From positions 2,396,586 through 2,460,585 of the forward strand of contig VZQC01013859.1 of NCBI GenBank assembly GCA_009823505.1: a DNA stretch of 64,000 nucleotides. Reading direction: 5' to 3'. Source of the stretch: Rhizomys pruinosus (lineage: Eukaryota > Chordata > Mammalia > Rodentia > Spalacidae). Below the pieces are notes generated by a model that worked only from the letters and a program-made list of their open reading frames with translations, ran no database searches and was not told where the DNA came from. Positions 24,344 through 35,985 of the stretch are shown here, one piece after another (the stretch's first letter is position 1; each line of letters begins with the position of its first letter). Both the position numbers and the translations under genes were made by a program.

Positions 24344-24487
24344 CCCCCCCCCCCCAAGACCAAGTCTTCCTGTAGCCCCAGCTGGTCTGGAACTTGCTAT
24401 GTAGACCAGGCTAGCTGTGATCTCAGAAATCTGCCTGCCTCTAACTTCTGGGTGCTGAGATTAGAGGTGTATACCGCCACACCCAGC
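24344..24487 (-). mobile_element. B1 SINE with poly(C) tract
   Basis: Antisense B1 (tcctgtagccccagctggtc) whose tail is replaced by a run of C. Diverged. Confidence 0.82.
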
Positions 24488-24535
24488 TAGTGTTTCCATT
24501 TATTACTCTTGCTTTGAGTCTCTATCCCTCCCTCT

Positions 24536-24596
24536 TTTCCTTCCTTCCTTCCTTCCTTCCTTCCTTCCTTCCTTCCTTCCTTCCTTCCTTCCCTCT
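24536..24596. repeat. (TTCC)n microsatellite
   Basis: About fourteen units. Confidence 0.95.
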
Positions 24597-24870
24597 TTCT
24601 CCCTCCTTCCCTCCTTTTTGAGGCATATGAAGTTCTTCTCTGGTGCTCAGCTGTTAAGTTCAAGGTTTGACATAGTTCTAGGAATACAGGCTTTATAGTG
24701 ACACAGCCTTCTCCTAGCCACTATTAGCTGTCAGGATAAATGACAAATTCTCCTATGTGTAGACCAACCAAAAGGACCCACACCACTGAAAATTCAAATT
24801 ATTCTCAGCTTGGAAACATAAAATAATCACATATCTGAGCACCCTATACTTTTTTCTTAATCAGATGGGG

Positions 24871-24872
<2 letters not shown>

Positions 24873-24922
<50 letters not shown>
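24873..24922. repeat. (TC)n microsatellite
   Basis: About 25 uninterrupted units. Confidence 0.95.
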
Positions 24923-24924
<2 letters not shown>

Positions 24925-24926
<2 letters not shown>

Positions 24927-25197
24927 CGTGCAGGCAAACACATTAGAGGTTAATATCAGGTGTCTTCCTCAATCACTCTCCATGTTAGATTTTGAGACAG
25001 TCACTCACAGAACCTGAAGGTTATGGAGTTGGCTAGACTATTGTTCTGAAAGCCCCAGGAATCCCTGTCTCTTTTCAACCTCCCCACACTGAGATTACAG
25101 GTGCACTGCTGTGACCAGCTTTTAAGTGGGTGCTTGATGTCCAAACTCAGGTTCTCATTCTTGTGTGGCAAGCACTTTACCCACTGAGCCATTTCCC
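24925..25197 (-). mobile_element. B4 SINE
   Basis: Antisense B4: B1-like left part (ttgagacagtcactcacaga), ctgagattacaggtgcactg, and a tRNA-like right end (gcaagcactttacccactga). Confidence 0.8.
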
Positions 25198-25286
25198 CAA
25201 TACCCTTTCTTTCTGGAATTAGAGACTTGTAATCTGGTAGCCTATATTCTATGTACCCCCCCCAAAAAAAAACAAAACATGCTTAG

Positions 25287-25450
25287 GTTCTGGAGAGATG
25301 GCTCAGTATGTAAGGGTGATAGCTGCCAAACCCCAGGATACCCAGAATCCACCTAGGTAGAAAGAGAACAGACTGTCTCAAGCTGTCTTCTGACCTCCAC
25401 CCTGTGCCATGGCATGCATACACATATATGAATAAATAAGTGCAAAAAAA
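25287..25450 (+). mobile_element. tRNA-derived SINE (B2/B4 group)
   Basis: Starts ggttctggagagatggctca; ends aataaataagtgcaaaaaaa. Confidence 0.72.
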
Positions 25451-25529
25451 TCAACTTCTCAAGTAGGCTGAGATGTATTCTACAAGTTTCTTGTCTATTT
25501 GTCACATTCTTCCATTTCAGTTCTGGAAT

Positions 25530-26050
25530 TTTCTCATGATTGTTCTACACCCACAATTGGCCAATATGCAGAGAACAAGAAGCCACAAAGTGTTTATCCC
25601 TGAATAGGACCCTGCTTCAAACCTCTGCTTCCCAGGACTCAGGGATTGCAGAAGAGGAGGCAGAAAGATTGCAAGAGCCAGAGGGGATGGATGACCAAAA
25701 GGAACAGTCTTTCAGACAGTTGGTCAGTTGCTCTTATGCAACGATGACAGCATGCACAAGTCGTATGCAAACTCGAACCAGACAAAATCCCAGGGAGAAA
25801 CATGCGGAAGTGGGTAAAAGAAATGTCAACTCGACTCAAGGGACTTTTGGCAATTGTTGCCTGCTGGGACAGGAAGAGACAGTGTCTTACAGGGATAGGA
25901 CTCTTGGTGGCCCCAGTGTATGCACTCACATTGAAGGACATTTGGGGCCACAAATCAGACTACATCAGGGAGCAATGGGGAGAGGTGCAGATAGGAGAGA
26001 TAATACCATCAAATACGAAAATCACAAAAGTTCAATAAAAATAAAATAAA
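25530..26050 (+). mobile_element. L1 3' UTR and tail
   Basis: This resembles the rodent L1 3' UTR as I recall it: gcagaagaggaggcagaaag, then agcatgcacaagtcgtatgc, accagacaaaatccca, and a tail ending aataaaaataaaataaa. A 169-codon open frame (25540-26049) lies within it but is a chance frame in a UTR, not a gene. Confidence 0.7.
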
Positions 26051-26059
26051 CCTCTCATG

Positions 26060-26135
26060 TGCTCTCTCTCTCTCACACACATGCACACACACATAGACGC
26101 ATGCATGCATGCACACGCACACACACACACACAGA
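26060..26135. repeat. (TC)n/(CA)n low-complexity tract
   Basis: CT then CA dinucleotides broken by gcatgcatgcatg. It follows the L1 tail. Confidence 0.85.
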
Positions 26136-26221
26136 TGCATAAACATGCACTCACAGCCAAGGGAACACAAAGACAGATGAAGATCTCAGGAACTTGAGAA
26201 TTGCAGATCATGCCGAGCTTT

Positions 26222-26355
26222 TTCCCCCCTGAGACATGGTCTCACTATGTAGTCCCAGCTGGCCTGGAACTCACTATGCACACCTTCACAGTGATTGGAC
26301 TGCTGTTGCCTCCCAAGTGGTGGAATTCAAGGTGTGTGCCACCACACATGGCCTT
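26222..26355 (-). mobile_element. B1 SINE, diverged
   Basis: Antisense B1: ctgagacatggtctcactat to ggtgtgtgccaccacacatg. Confidence 0.82.
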
Positions 26356-26576
26356 CAAATCTGTACTTTTAAAAGTCCTGGTAAATTTGAGTTTATGTTT
26401 AAGTTTATTTCATTCTTTTAGTATTAAGCAGGTCACACATATCAACAAATAATTTCCAAATTGTCCTATTAGCTAACCATTTTATAGTCAATGAAACTAT
26501 TAGTATGTCTCTTCTCTTCCATATGTTTATATAATGTTTTTCCTCTAAAAACATGAAAAATTTCAAAATGGAAGAT

Positions 26577-27013
26577 GTGGTGGTTTGAATGAGAATGTCC
26601 CCCATAGGCTTCAAGTATTTGGACATTTTGTCCCCGGTTGGTGGTGCTGTTTTGGGAGGTCCTAGAAAGTGTGGTCTTGCTGGAGGAAGCACTGTCACTA
26701 GCAGCAGGCTTAGAGAGTTCTCAAGCCTTGCTGGATTTCCAGTCTCTCTCTGGTCTCTGCTTTCTGCTTCCTGTGCTTGCTTGAAAATGTAAGTGCTGAC
26801 CTTTCTGCCTGCTCCTGCCATCTCACCATGCCTCCCTGCCATGATGGACTCTGAGCCCTTAGCTTTCTCTTCTGGCTACCTCCTGCCACCATGCCTCCCC
26901 AGCATGCTGGACTCTGATTCCTCTGGAACTGTAAGCTCAAATAAACTCTTCTTTCTGTAAGTTCTTCTGGTCACGGTGTTTTATTACAACAACAGAAAAG
27001 TAACTAAGACAAG
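26577..27013 (+). mobile_element. long rodent interspersed repeat, copy 2
   Basis: Starts tgtggtggtttgaatgagaa and ends acaacagaaaagtaactaag, both familiar ends of an abundant rodent repeat whose name I am not certain of. The reading frame on its minus strand (26405-26842) is not a gene. Confidence 0.7.
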
Positions 27014-27473
27014 AAAACCAACATCTTACTATAATATAGAAAACCGCTTTTCCAATGTATTAGTTATGAAGGCTTTACAGCCATTATGGTAAAATCCAAG
27101 GGTTTTGAAAGTCTGATATTCTCTTGGGGATACTATGATTCCTATGGATATGTATGATTAGAAGTTCCTGAGATTTCTTGGCATCTGAAAATTAACTTCA
27201 TTATATTAGGATTTCTCTATGCCAGAAAACTTTGAAATAAATAATTGAAATCACATGTACTAATAATATCTGTGGTAAATGACTTTACAGTCTTGATTTA
27301 TTACAAGTTCATTGTAAAAATTCACTGTAAAAACTAAAAATTCTTATTTGTTCAGAAATATTCAATAGCTTCTCCTATGGCTTTTTTATATTTGATTTCC
27401 ATTTTTTAAAGCAATTAGTGTGAATGTTGTGTCTAACTATACTGATTTGCAACATAGATGTGCATATAAATAT

Positions 27474-27556
27474 CGACACGGGTTCACAAACCTACATGCA
27501 GACAGTACATTCGTACACATAAATAAATAATAAAGAAATTAAAAAATAAATAAATA
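27474..27556 (+). mobile_element. 5'-truncated B2 SINE
   Basis: Only the 3' end remains: gacacgggttcacaaaccta, catgcagacagtacattcgt and an A-rich tail. Confidence 0.8.
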
Positions 27557-27607
27557 TCAAATTATATCCTATTAATATACACAAATAAATGCTTCAAATT
27601 AGAAAGA

Positions 27608-27818
27608 AAGCTGGAGAGATGGCCAGCAGTTAAGAGTGCATACTGCTCTTGCAGAGCACTTGAATTCGGATCCCAGTACACATATGGTGGCTCACAGTTA
27701 CTTATAACTATAGCTCCAGAGAACCTGACAGCCTCTTCTGGCGTACACAGAACTGTACCCAAATACACAAACCCACACACAGATGCATGTGTATATATAA
27801 TTAAAAATTAAATCTTAA
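27608..27818 (+). mobile_element. B2 SINE next to the microexon
   Basis: Starts agctggagagatggccagca; ends aattaaaaattaaatctt. Its tail lies about 10 nt downstream (in gene sense) of the microexon donor. Confidence 0.85.
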
Positions 27819-27829
27819 AAAGTACTTAC

Positions 27830-27847
27830 TCTTGCATGTATATTTTC
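27830..27847 (-). CDS. Arhgef38: Arhgef38 18-nt microexon in the DH domain
   Basis: On the minus strand a pyrimidine tract ending in tcttttacag is followed by the 18-nt exon gaaaatatacatgcaaga and the consensus donor gtaagt. With AA carried from the upstream exon and A from the downstream exon it reads Lys-Lys-Ile-Tyr-Met-Gln-Glu, then Gly-Lys-Pro-Asn. This matches the residues I recall at this point in human ARHGEF38. The length is a multiple of three and both neighbours share the junction phase, so skipping it would remove six residues without a frameshift. A B2 SINE tail ends about 10 nt from the donor, on the intron side. Confidence 0.85.
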
Positions 27848-28008
27848 CTGTAAAAGAGGAAAGGAGGTAATTTTAATATAAATTTACACATCTGCGATAA
27901 AATGCAACATTACTAAACTTTTAAAATTTTATATAAAATAAACTAATGTTATTTTCATGAATGTCAAATCTCACTGTTCTATAATATGTTTTAAAAATGT
28001 ATTTTAGA

Positions 28009-28163
28009 AGCTGGGCGTGGTGGCACACGCCTTTAATCCTAGCACTTGGGAGGCAGAGGCAGGCGGATCTCTGTGAATTCAAGGCCAGCCTGGTCTACAG
28101 AGTGAGTTCCAGGACAGCTGGAGCTACAGGGAGACCCTGTCTCAAAAAGACCACAAAAAAAAA
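28009..28163 (+). mobile_element. B1 SINE
   Basis: Near-consensus B1: gctgggcgtggtggcacacg to gaccctgtctcaaaaagacc. TSD gtattttag-like. Confidence 0.93.
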
Positions 28164-28395
28164 TAAAGGTATTTTAATACAGGTACAATTCTTGCTGCAT
28201 ACTTTACATGTAATTCAAAACTAGTAATTCAGATTATAGTTATTAAATTTTAACAATTTTAAATATATTTATAAAAATCAATCAAATACAATAATGAGGT
28301 AAACCATGATTACAAGATTAAAAGGAACAGTTTAACTGATGTGGAATACTATCAAGCACTCTATAATATCACTATCTGTATTCTTATGCAGGTTA

Positions 28396-28492
28396 TTATT
28401 TGAAACAGGATCTTACTATGTAGCCAAGGCTTGAAATTGCCATCTTCTTACCTTGGCCTCCCTAGTGCTGGAATTTAAGTGTGTACAACTAT
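28396..28492 (-). mobile_element. B1 fragment
   Basis: Antisense, decayed: aacaggatcttactatgtag, ttggcctccctagtgctgga. Confidence 0.6.
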
Positions 28493-28499
28493 GCATATT

Positions 28500-30240
28500 A
28501 TTAACAATTCAATGAATAATTCTTAAAGAAATCCTTCACATTGCTAGTTTTAGTGGCTACCATTTGCTCCTGTAAACTGAAATTCTTCTGAGGAAAAGCA
28601 ATGATCTGCTTCTCCTTCCACTTCCTCTCTACCCCATTTCCTACTTCTCACTTCTTCATGCCATGATAACCACAGACTTCTTGCTCCTAAGTTAGCCACG
28701 ATGTTCTAGCCTCTAGGGTTTATGCTTGCTGTTTCTTCTGTACAGACGGTTCTTGTAGAGCTCTACATGGTTTATTCATATTCCTTTCAGGTCTTTGCTC
28801 CCACGTCCCTTCCCTGCGAAACCTCTGACCAACCCCAAAATTATACCACATCTCACATCATCTTCTTTTTCTCTTTTCTCTTTCTATAATAGTTGTTCAT
28901 TTTTCATACCGTATAAATTTTGACATGAGTAAGAAGTTATGCATGATTTGCTCATTTCTGTGTCCCCACATCTAAAAAGTGACAATATTTGATAGGAGCT
29001 AAAAGTATGTGTCAAACTAATTAGTTATAGAAAAAAGAAACCTTGGAAATAATCTAGATAAATTTAAGAAATAAAGAGATGAATGTTTTTCCCTGAAAAT
29101 GTCATGTGGCCATTAAGAAATAAAATAATAACATGTTTATCACCTGATCAATATGGCCTCCCCCTGCTTTTCAATATTTTGGAATATAATAATATTTTTA
29201 ATTTCAAAAATTTCTATATCCTTCAACAGTATAGAGAGTATTTTTGTATTCAATGACTGAGATAAATTTAACAATAAATATCCATGCTGAATTTCATAAA
29301 TTTTAGTGTATTTGATAAGTTAAAAAAGTAATCCCAGTTCTCCAACTATGTGGATAGCAGAGGCTCATGTGTGTGAAGCAACTGCTTCTTTCATCTTCAG
29401 ACCTGCGTGTAGATGGATCCTTAGACATCTTGAAATAATGAGGCTCTACTGAGTCTAAAACCTCCAAATGGGAATCAATCACAAAGCTGTTCTGTTTTTA
29501 AAATCAAGTGCTATAATTTTAGGAAATTATTAATGCTATTTAAAGAACTGTTACCTTCCTGCTACACCTGGTCACTAGCTTCTTCTACTCATTTCCTTTG
29601 TTCATGGTCTTTTACTAATTTATAGCCCCTTCTAACAAAGAGTTTCATTTATTATAGGATTTTTGATAGATTGTAGCTACCACATAAAATAAAAAAACCT
29701 CCACAATTTCCCCTGGAAACAAGCAAGAGGACACATGTGGTTTAGGAAGTAAAGAGCCCTGGAGCAGCTTGTAACTCCTGGAGAAGACATGGAACTGTTT
29801 TTCTATTTCATTTATTTCAATTAAACAACCTAAATATTATAATAAAACCAAGTGTGTGCTTATTTTAATTTGACACTCTATAAAGGGACCTGAGAGTAGG
29901 CAATCCACAGTCTATAATGGAGGGGAACTATGTTATAACATCCTTCGATTTCCGTACCACTAAAGAAGAAAACGTTTCTTTTGGGATAAATGTCTAAATT
30001 TTCCAGAAGCTAATCCCAGCCATGGACAATCTAGGAAGGAGGACATTAAGTTCAGTCCATGTATTCTTTTATGAGATAAAGTAATTTAATATGTCTACCA
30101 ATTATTTCCCTTTCCTACCAGGCTTATTATAATTTGACTCACAACTTAAAGGTTTTAGTGATGATTCCTTAAAAATTACAGTGTGTTTCAAAAACATGTA
30201 ATATAACGAGGAACTAAGAGAATCCCAAAAGTGGTTTTAA
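28500..30240. other. longest repeat-poor intron stretch
   Basis: About 1.7 kb with no SINE, L1 or exon recognised. AT-rich. Confidence 0.5.
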
Positions 30241-30255
30241 TCTTTTTGGGAGGGG

Positions 30256-30371
30256 TCTTTTTTGAGACAGGATCTCCCTATGTAGACTAGGCTGCCTTTG
30301 CATTCACAGAGATCCACCCGTCTCTGCCTCCCAAATGCTGGAATTAAAGGCATGTGCCACCATGCCCTGCC
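30256..30371 (-). mobile_element. B1 SINE
   Basis: Antisense: tttgagacaggatctcccta to ggcatgtgccaccatgccct. Confidence 0.85.
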
Positions 30372-31272
30372 AAAAATGGTCTTAATTTTTATTTGAAAAA
30401 CTCAATTCAGAATAAGTATACAATGTGTTGACTAAATCAAATTCATCTTTTAGCACTGCATGGGCCTTTTGCTTCTTCTCCAAAGGTGGAACCCACTGGA
30501 GCAATGAGACCAGAATGCCTGGTGACTGAAAGTTAGATGTTTTTCTCCTGAGGATGGTGTCCTTCATTAGAAAGGATAAATATAGATTAATTTGTAACAA
30601 TGAGGCATGAAACTAGAAAAGCATCTTCTCACCAACCAAAACAAAAACAAAACACAAAAAATCCCAACAAAAACAAAACAACCAAACCCCAAAAGCTTAG
30701 GGGTTATAAAATAAACAGACCTATGGGGCCTGTGACAGGTAACGGGGACTTCAGTGATTAGTTTCTAATTCATTCTAACTTAACCATTAGTTTCTAACTG
30801 GAAAATAGAAAAAAGAGGCAGGGGACAGGCTGCTCTAATTATAGCAACACTCAGTGCACCCATTCAGTTCTCACCTTCTTTACACAGATCAAAAATCCTA
30901 GGTAACTCCAAGAGGCTCAGTAACCAAGTCCTGGTAAACAGTTTCTAGACCTTCAGTGAACACAATATTGCACAATCTTAGGGGTCATTCATACTAGTTG
31001 GCTAAATGTTCCTTGCTGAGCAAATAAGAATGTGCAGATTTCCAGTTTATAGGCTGTAGATGCAGATCAGACTGTCCTTCTGGATGTTTGCAGTCTATTC
31101 TTTCTAAAGGTCTTCAAACTCTTGAAATTACTGCTAGATTTTATCTCTACTGATGGAAAAATCCCATCTGCTTCAGGGAAAGCAGTGAGTGAGCAAAGTG
31201 AGCATGATTTCCCTCCCAGGTAGTTCTTGCACATCAGAAATCACCTGAGGATGCTTGGTAAAAACAGGGTGG

Positions 31273-31427
31273 AGGCCAGCACACCTTTAATCCTAGCACT
31301 CAGGAGGCAGAGGCAGGTGGATCTCTATGAGTTCAAGGCCAGCCTGGTCTACAGAGTGAGTTCCAGGCCAGCTGGGGCTACAGGGAGACCCTGTCTCAAA
31401 AAGACCAAAAAAAGAAAAAAAAAAATA
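31273..31427 (+). mobile_element. B1 SINE
   Basis: B1 lacking the first bases: cacctttaatcctagcactc to ctgtctcaaaaagaccaaaa. Confidence 0.9.
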
Positions 31428-31673
31428 GCAAATGAAAAACTAGCTCCTTACATAAAATTTTACCTGGAGTCTGGGAGACTTACCTGGAAGGAAGGCCATC
31501 AACTTTGGGCACCTGCTCCTTCTAACAACTCCCTAGAATTGAAGTTGCTCAGATGAGAGTAACATTAGTGTTACAATTAAATTTTGACTTCTAAGAGACC
31601 AGAGCCTGCCAGAATAAGCCCTGTGCTGCGCAACTCAATATCATCTCAGTAAAAAGCAACTGAGGCTGGAGGC

Positions 31674-31850
31674 TGGAGAGATTGTTCACCTATTAAGGGC
31701 ACTTGCTGCTTTTGCAAAGGTTCTTTTCCTAGCCCCACATGGCTTCTACCAACCATCAGTAATTCCAGTTCCAGGGGATCTGATGCCCTCCTTTGGCCTC
31801 TGTCAGCATTGCATGCTAATGTCAATTAAAAAAATATATATTTTTTAAAC
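31674..31850 (+). mobile_element. B2 SINE, diverged
   Basis: ggctggagagattgttcacc, ccagttccaggggatctgat, A/T-rich end. Confidence 0.8.
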
Positions 31851-31854
31851 CAGT

Positions 31855-32935
31855 TGAAGAGGCAATTTCAAAACTTCAAGATCCAGCTACCTAAATTAAC
31901 TTTCAAAACTAATAGCTTGTTATTTTTTTAAAGCTTCAAAATTGTCCTGTGATGTCTCAGATTTTGTATGTTTGGAACCATTCTGACTTCTGAAAATAAT
32001 TACAGGCACTGAAAGGTGTTAAGGTGTAGAATGCACAAAATTGAAACGAAACAATATTGGCAGGACTATTTCTTAAGGGAAAGAAAATCATAGTAAAATA
32101 GTTTAAGTTAGAGCTATTTTCCCCAAAGTTGCCTTTCCATGAAAATAAAGTTAACGATGAATTGTGCAGGTCTGCCTGAAGGCTGTGAGCAGAGAATTAC
32201 TGACATCACTATAATGCTGATCTCGGTTGAGCTAAGCTTTAAATTCTGAGAAACAGGTTTTCAAACAGGTTTATGGGCCAAAGAGAGTCCACAACACCCT
32301 CAGGGCTTGGTTTCCCCTGCCAAGCAATCAGTCAAAGCTATTATTGTCTCTGTGCTGTTTCTGACTGGCTAAATAAAGGAGCCCGATCACAGCTGCCATT
32401 TCTAATGAATGTTAGCTGCAGCCTCCATTTTTGAAAGCACAAGGGATATTGGAACAACTTGGTTTGAGGCAATATCCATGTGAGAGGTAGCTTCATGCCT
32501 CAGAAGCTAAAGAGGATTTTAAAGCAACTTAGGTTACATTTTAACCAAAATTAAAATGTTTATTGAGGGCCTAATAAATATGTATAAAAAGTACTAGATA
32601 ATGTTGAAAATATTTTTAAATATATCAGCATAGTCCTTGCCCCCTGGAAACATAAAGTGTAGTTGGAAAGATAAAACCATCTGGGAACTTTAGTAGTAAT
32701 ATAAAAGTTAAATTAAGTAGCACACCAGAAGCTATCTTACTAGGTGAAGTTCAAGACTAATTTCCAAATTTCTTAAGAAATTTAAGCTTATGACCCTTGG
32801 TTATCCTTTGAAGTCCATTATCATTCCAAAGAGGAAATCATATTCAGAAAATAAGTTTGAATCCTTTTGAAGTGACAGGGTGACACTTATTGGTGTGTGT
32901 GTTCCTCTGTGCCAGATCCACCAGATATTCTAATT
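31855..32935. other. repeat-free intron, candidate conserved element
   Basis: No repeat recognised. The 32100-32560 part is less AT-rich and of mixed composition (see findings). Confidence 0.4.
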
Positions 32936-32937
32936 AA

Positions 32938-33163
32938 AAAAAACATTTTATTTATTATTGTCATTTTATGTGTATGAGGATATTGTCTGTATGTATGTAA
33001 GTGCACCCCTGTTATACAATGTCTGCAGAGGTCAGACCACAGATATGCCTGGAATTGGAGTTAAGGACAGTTGTTAGCTACCATGTGGGTGCAGGGAACT
33101 GAACCCAGGTCCTCTTCAAGGGCAACCAATACTCTTAAACCCTGAGCCATCTCTCCAGCCCCA
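32938..33163 (-). mobile_element. B2 SINE
   Basis: Antisense B2 ending gagccatctctccagcccc. Confidence 0.88.
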
Positions 33164-33232
33164 GGAATGTGTGTTGACATGTGGAACTTAAAAAAAAAAT
33201 TATTGAAAATGGTTCAGGCTCCCACCCCATGG

Positions 33233-33355
33233 GTTTTTTGTTTGTTTGTTGTTTTTTGTTTTGTTTTGTAGACTAGGCTGGCCTTGCACTCAGACATCTG
33301 CCAGCCTCCACCTCCAAGTGCTAGCATTAAAGGCATGTACCACCATGTCTGGCTT
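33233..33355 (-). mobile_element. B1 SINE, internally deleted
   Basis: T/G-rich tail followed directly by gtagactaggctggccttgc. The part from gagacaggg to the middle is missing. Confidence 0.75.
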
Positions 33356-33359
33356 GTTT

Positions 33360-34840
33360 GCTATTTCTTTCTACTATTTCTAGAACCTGAAAGGTGGAAT
33401 GTGGCTCAAGACACGTCTCTTGGATTAGATCTTGCCTCTTATTTAAGGTAAGGATGGTGTTTATAATTGGGACATCACTATTTTACTGGAAGAGAAAGTA
33501 CCTGTCCATATAGAACACTTTGTTCTTAACAATATATGAACTTATTTCAGTGACTACAACTTTAATTTTTCTCCAGACTGATAACTATACTGAAAATAAA
33601 AATAATTAGCTGGGGCTACTCATCACATAAATGTGAACTATTGGATTGTGTTGATATCCTTGTAGAAAAGGTATAAAGTCTTATTTATTATTGTTTGCTT
33701 AGCCCCTAGACTTATACAAGCCACAGCTTCTAATGAACATTCACATTTCCCCTCCTCCCAAGGTATGAAAAAAAAAAAAAAAAAAAAGTTGAAGAGCTGA
33801 AATTTCCTAATGGCCAGTAGAGGGCAATAAAGCTGAAACTTTACTGAGGCTTTTGTTTATTTAATATCATTGTAACCAATTCGAGTTCACTTTCAGATCT
33901 AATTCTAGGCTGGCAAGTCTTCCTCCAGAGCAGCCTCATTTATCCTCACTGGAATGCTGCTGCAAACTTCTTATATCACAGCAGGACATCTCCCCTTTCT
34001 CCCACACTACAGAGCACACGGAAGGTATGCTAGAGTCAGACTGGGGCATGTTGATTTAAACAGCTCGGCTCCCTCAGCTTGGTTAATCCCTGACCTCATC
34101 AAGATTATCTGACAGTGGGTATTTTAAAAGCAAAAGGCCATAGGAAAACTTGGTAAGGTGGGAAAAGGAGTGACTTTAGCTATACAAGCAGTGTGACAGT
34201 AATCAGACAGACACTGCATTGTACTCACATATGCATAAAAGTTAAGATAATATCTGGGGTTATTCATGATGGAAGTTAAAATCTTATTCATACTTGCATT
34301 TTTCATATTTTTATACCAGATAGAGATTTCTTTGGGGGTGTATATTATGTAGCATCACTCCAGCCCACCCACATACTAGGGATGAGGAAGGTGAGTGTGC
34401 CTACTGTCAAGAAGCTAACTTTAGCAGGACCTGATTGCTCTTCACAATCTCCCCACAGTGAATTTAGGGAACAAGAGGGGCTATTCTGAAAAGGTCAGTA
34501 ACCTTATAAGTCACTGCCCACTGGTCCATGAGAAGGCAAGCTACAGTAGCTTTTAGAAAGGGATTTCCTTTCATACTTTATTTTTTGATATTGCATTTTT
34601 CTCCACCTCTACAAAGCCCCGAATATTCTCCCATGTTATTTTTAGTCAACCTTTCAAGAAAAAAAGTCAATCTGGGCTTGTGACATGTCAGCTTTTCATA
34701 AAGGTGACAAAGCTGTGCTCTCAGCAGGCCACATAAAACGTGGGCTTTATGTGAGACTTTTCATCTACATCCATTTCACATGTTCCCCTCCAAGCAACCA
34801 GAGTAAATGGGAATCACCATTAAAAAAAAATAAAAACCTC
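33360..34840. other. intron beside the central DH exon
   Basis: Unique sequence with an A-run at 33768-33787. No repeat family recognised. Confidence 0.5.
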
Positions 34841-34842
34841 AC

Positions 34843-34990
34843 TTTAAGGACTGGATGCAGTGGCTCAAGTGCTGCTTCAGCTCTTCTTCCTTTTCATAGG
34901 ACTCCAGGACACTGTGTGCTTCATCATGGTGGTAGCAGTAGATTTTATAAATATCTTCTAGAGGTCCTTTAATCTGCAAGAATACCTCTC
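34843..34990 (-). CDS. Arhgef38: Arhgef38 exon, central DH domain
   Basis: This 148-nt exon gives visible residues 42-91. It completes the Gly codon from the previous exon and continues EVFLQIKGPLEDIYKIYCYH, then a Glu/Lys-rich helix (YEKEEELKQHL) ending near IQSL. The acceptor reads ctcag|gagag and the donor aa|gtgagg, so it ends in phase 2 with two bases of a Lys codon. That phase fits both the 18-nt microexon at 27847 and the exon at 16730. Plus-strand reading frames here are shadows. Confidence 0.9.
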
Positions 34991-35218
34991 CTGAGCAATG
35001 CAAAACAAAGACAAAATGACCTCAGCAGACCAAATTTGCATTTATTGTTCAACACTGTTGACTAGCATAAAAAAGTTGTGACCTGCCTTGTCCTCAGATT
35101 ATTTGGGAGGGTGTTGGATACTAACTGAATGGTTTCTTCTTCCCTTTCCATTCTTCTTTTTTCCTCCTATTTCCCTATATCCCTTCCTCCCTCCCTTTTC
35201 TTTGCCCATTCATTCATT

Positions 35219-35449
35219 TTTAAAAATTTTTATTTATTGTTTTTATTTTATGTGCATGAATGTATTGGCTGCATGTATGTTGAGTAAATTTCTGTTGTAC
35301 AATGCCCATGGAGGACAGAAGAGGGTGTTGTATTCCCTAGAACCAGAGTTTCTGATAGTTGTTAGACACTGTGTATGTGCTGAGAATGGAACACAGGTCC
35401 TCTGCAAGAGCAGCCAGTGATCTTTTCAGCTAGGTCATCTCTCCAGTCT
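35219..35449 (-). mobile_element. B2 SINE
   Basis: Antisense B2, ending ctaggtcatctctccagtct. Directly followed by a B1. Confidence 0.85.
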
Positions 35450-35450
35450 C

Positions 35451-35594
35451 TATTTTTGTTTTTTTGAGACAAGGTCTCCCTGTAGCCCCAGCTGGCCCAG
35501 AACTAATTATGTAGACTAGGCTGTCCTTAGTCTCACAGAGATCTACCTGCTTCTGGAGTGCTGGGATTAAAGGAGTGTACTACCATGCCCAGCT
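35451..35594 (-). mobile_element. B1 SINE
   Basis: Antisense: tttgagacaaggtctccctg to actaccatgcccagct. Confidence 0.87.
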
Positions 35595-35644
35595 TCTCCA
35601 ACCTTTTATAAATCAAAAGATGAAGAGCTTAGCAGAAAGGTGTG

Positions 35645-35985
35645 CAGAATCATGGTTATGAGCAGGTTAGTTTAGAGTTGGTCTGCACAGATTTGAATCA
35701 AGATCTGCTACTGACTGGCCTAGTGACTTAAGAAAATTATTATTATTATTATTATTATTAAGTATTTTTGAGACAGGGTCTCCCTGAAGCTCCAGTTGTC
35801 CTGGAACTCACTATGTAGACCAGGCTGGCCTTGAACTTGTAGAGATCTGCTTGCCTCCGCCTCCCGAGTGCTGGGATTAAAGGCATGTGCTACCATGCCT
35901 GGCAAGAAAATCATTTTACTTCTCTTAATCTGTTCCTCATGTATAAATTACTATCCATAATAGATGAAGCTTCAGAATTATTATT
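35645..35985 (+). mobile_element. MIR interrupted by a B1
   Basis: MIR core halves (gatttgaatcaagatctgct with cctagtgacttaag, then cttctcttaatctgttcctc) continue across a B1 insertion. Confidence 0.72.
35738..35903 (-). mobile_element. B1 SINE inside a MIR
   Basis: Antisense B1 with (TTA)n tail. TSD aagaaaat at 35730-35737 and 35904-35911. Confidence 0.9.

Noticed and set aside
25540..26049. 169-codon plus-strand open frame, the longest unexplained one
   Set aside because: It lies in L1 3' UTR-like sequence ending in an A-rich tail, and the predicted protein has no recognisable domain.
26405..26842. 145-codon minus-strand frame
   Set aside because: Falls across the long rodent interspersed repeat; not a gene.
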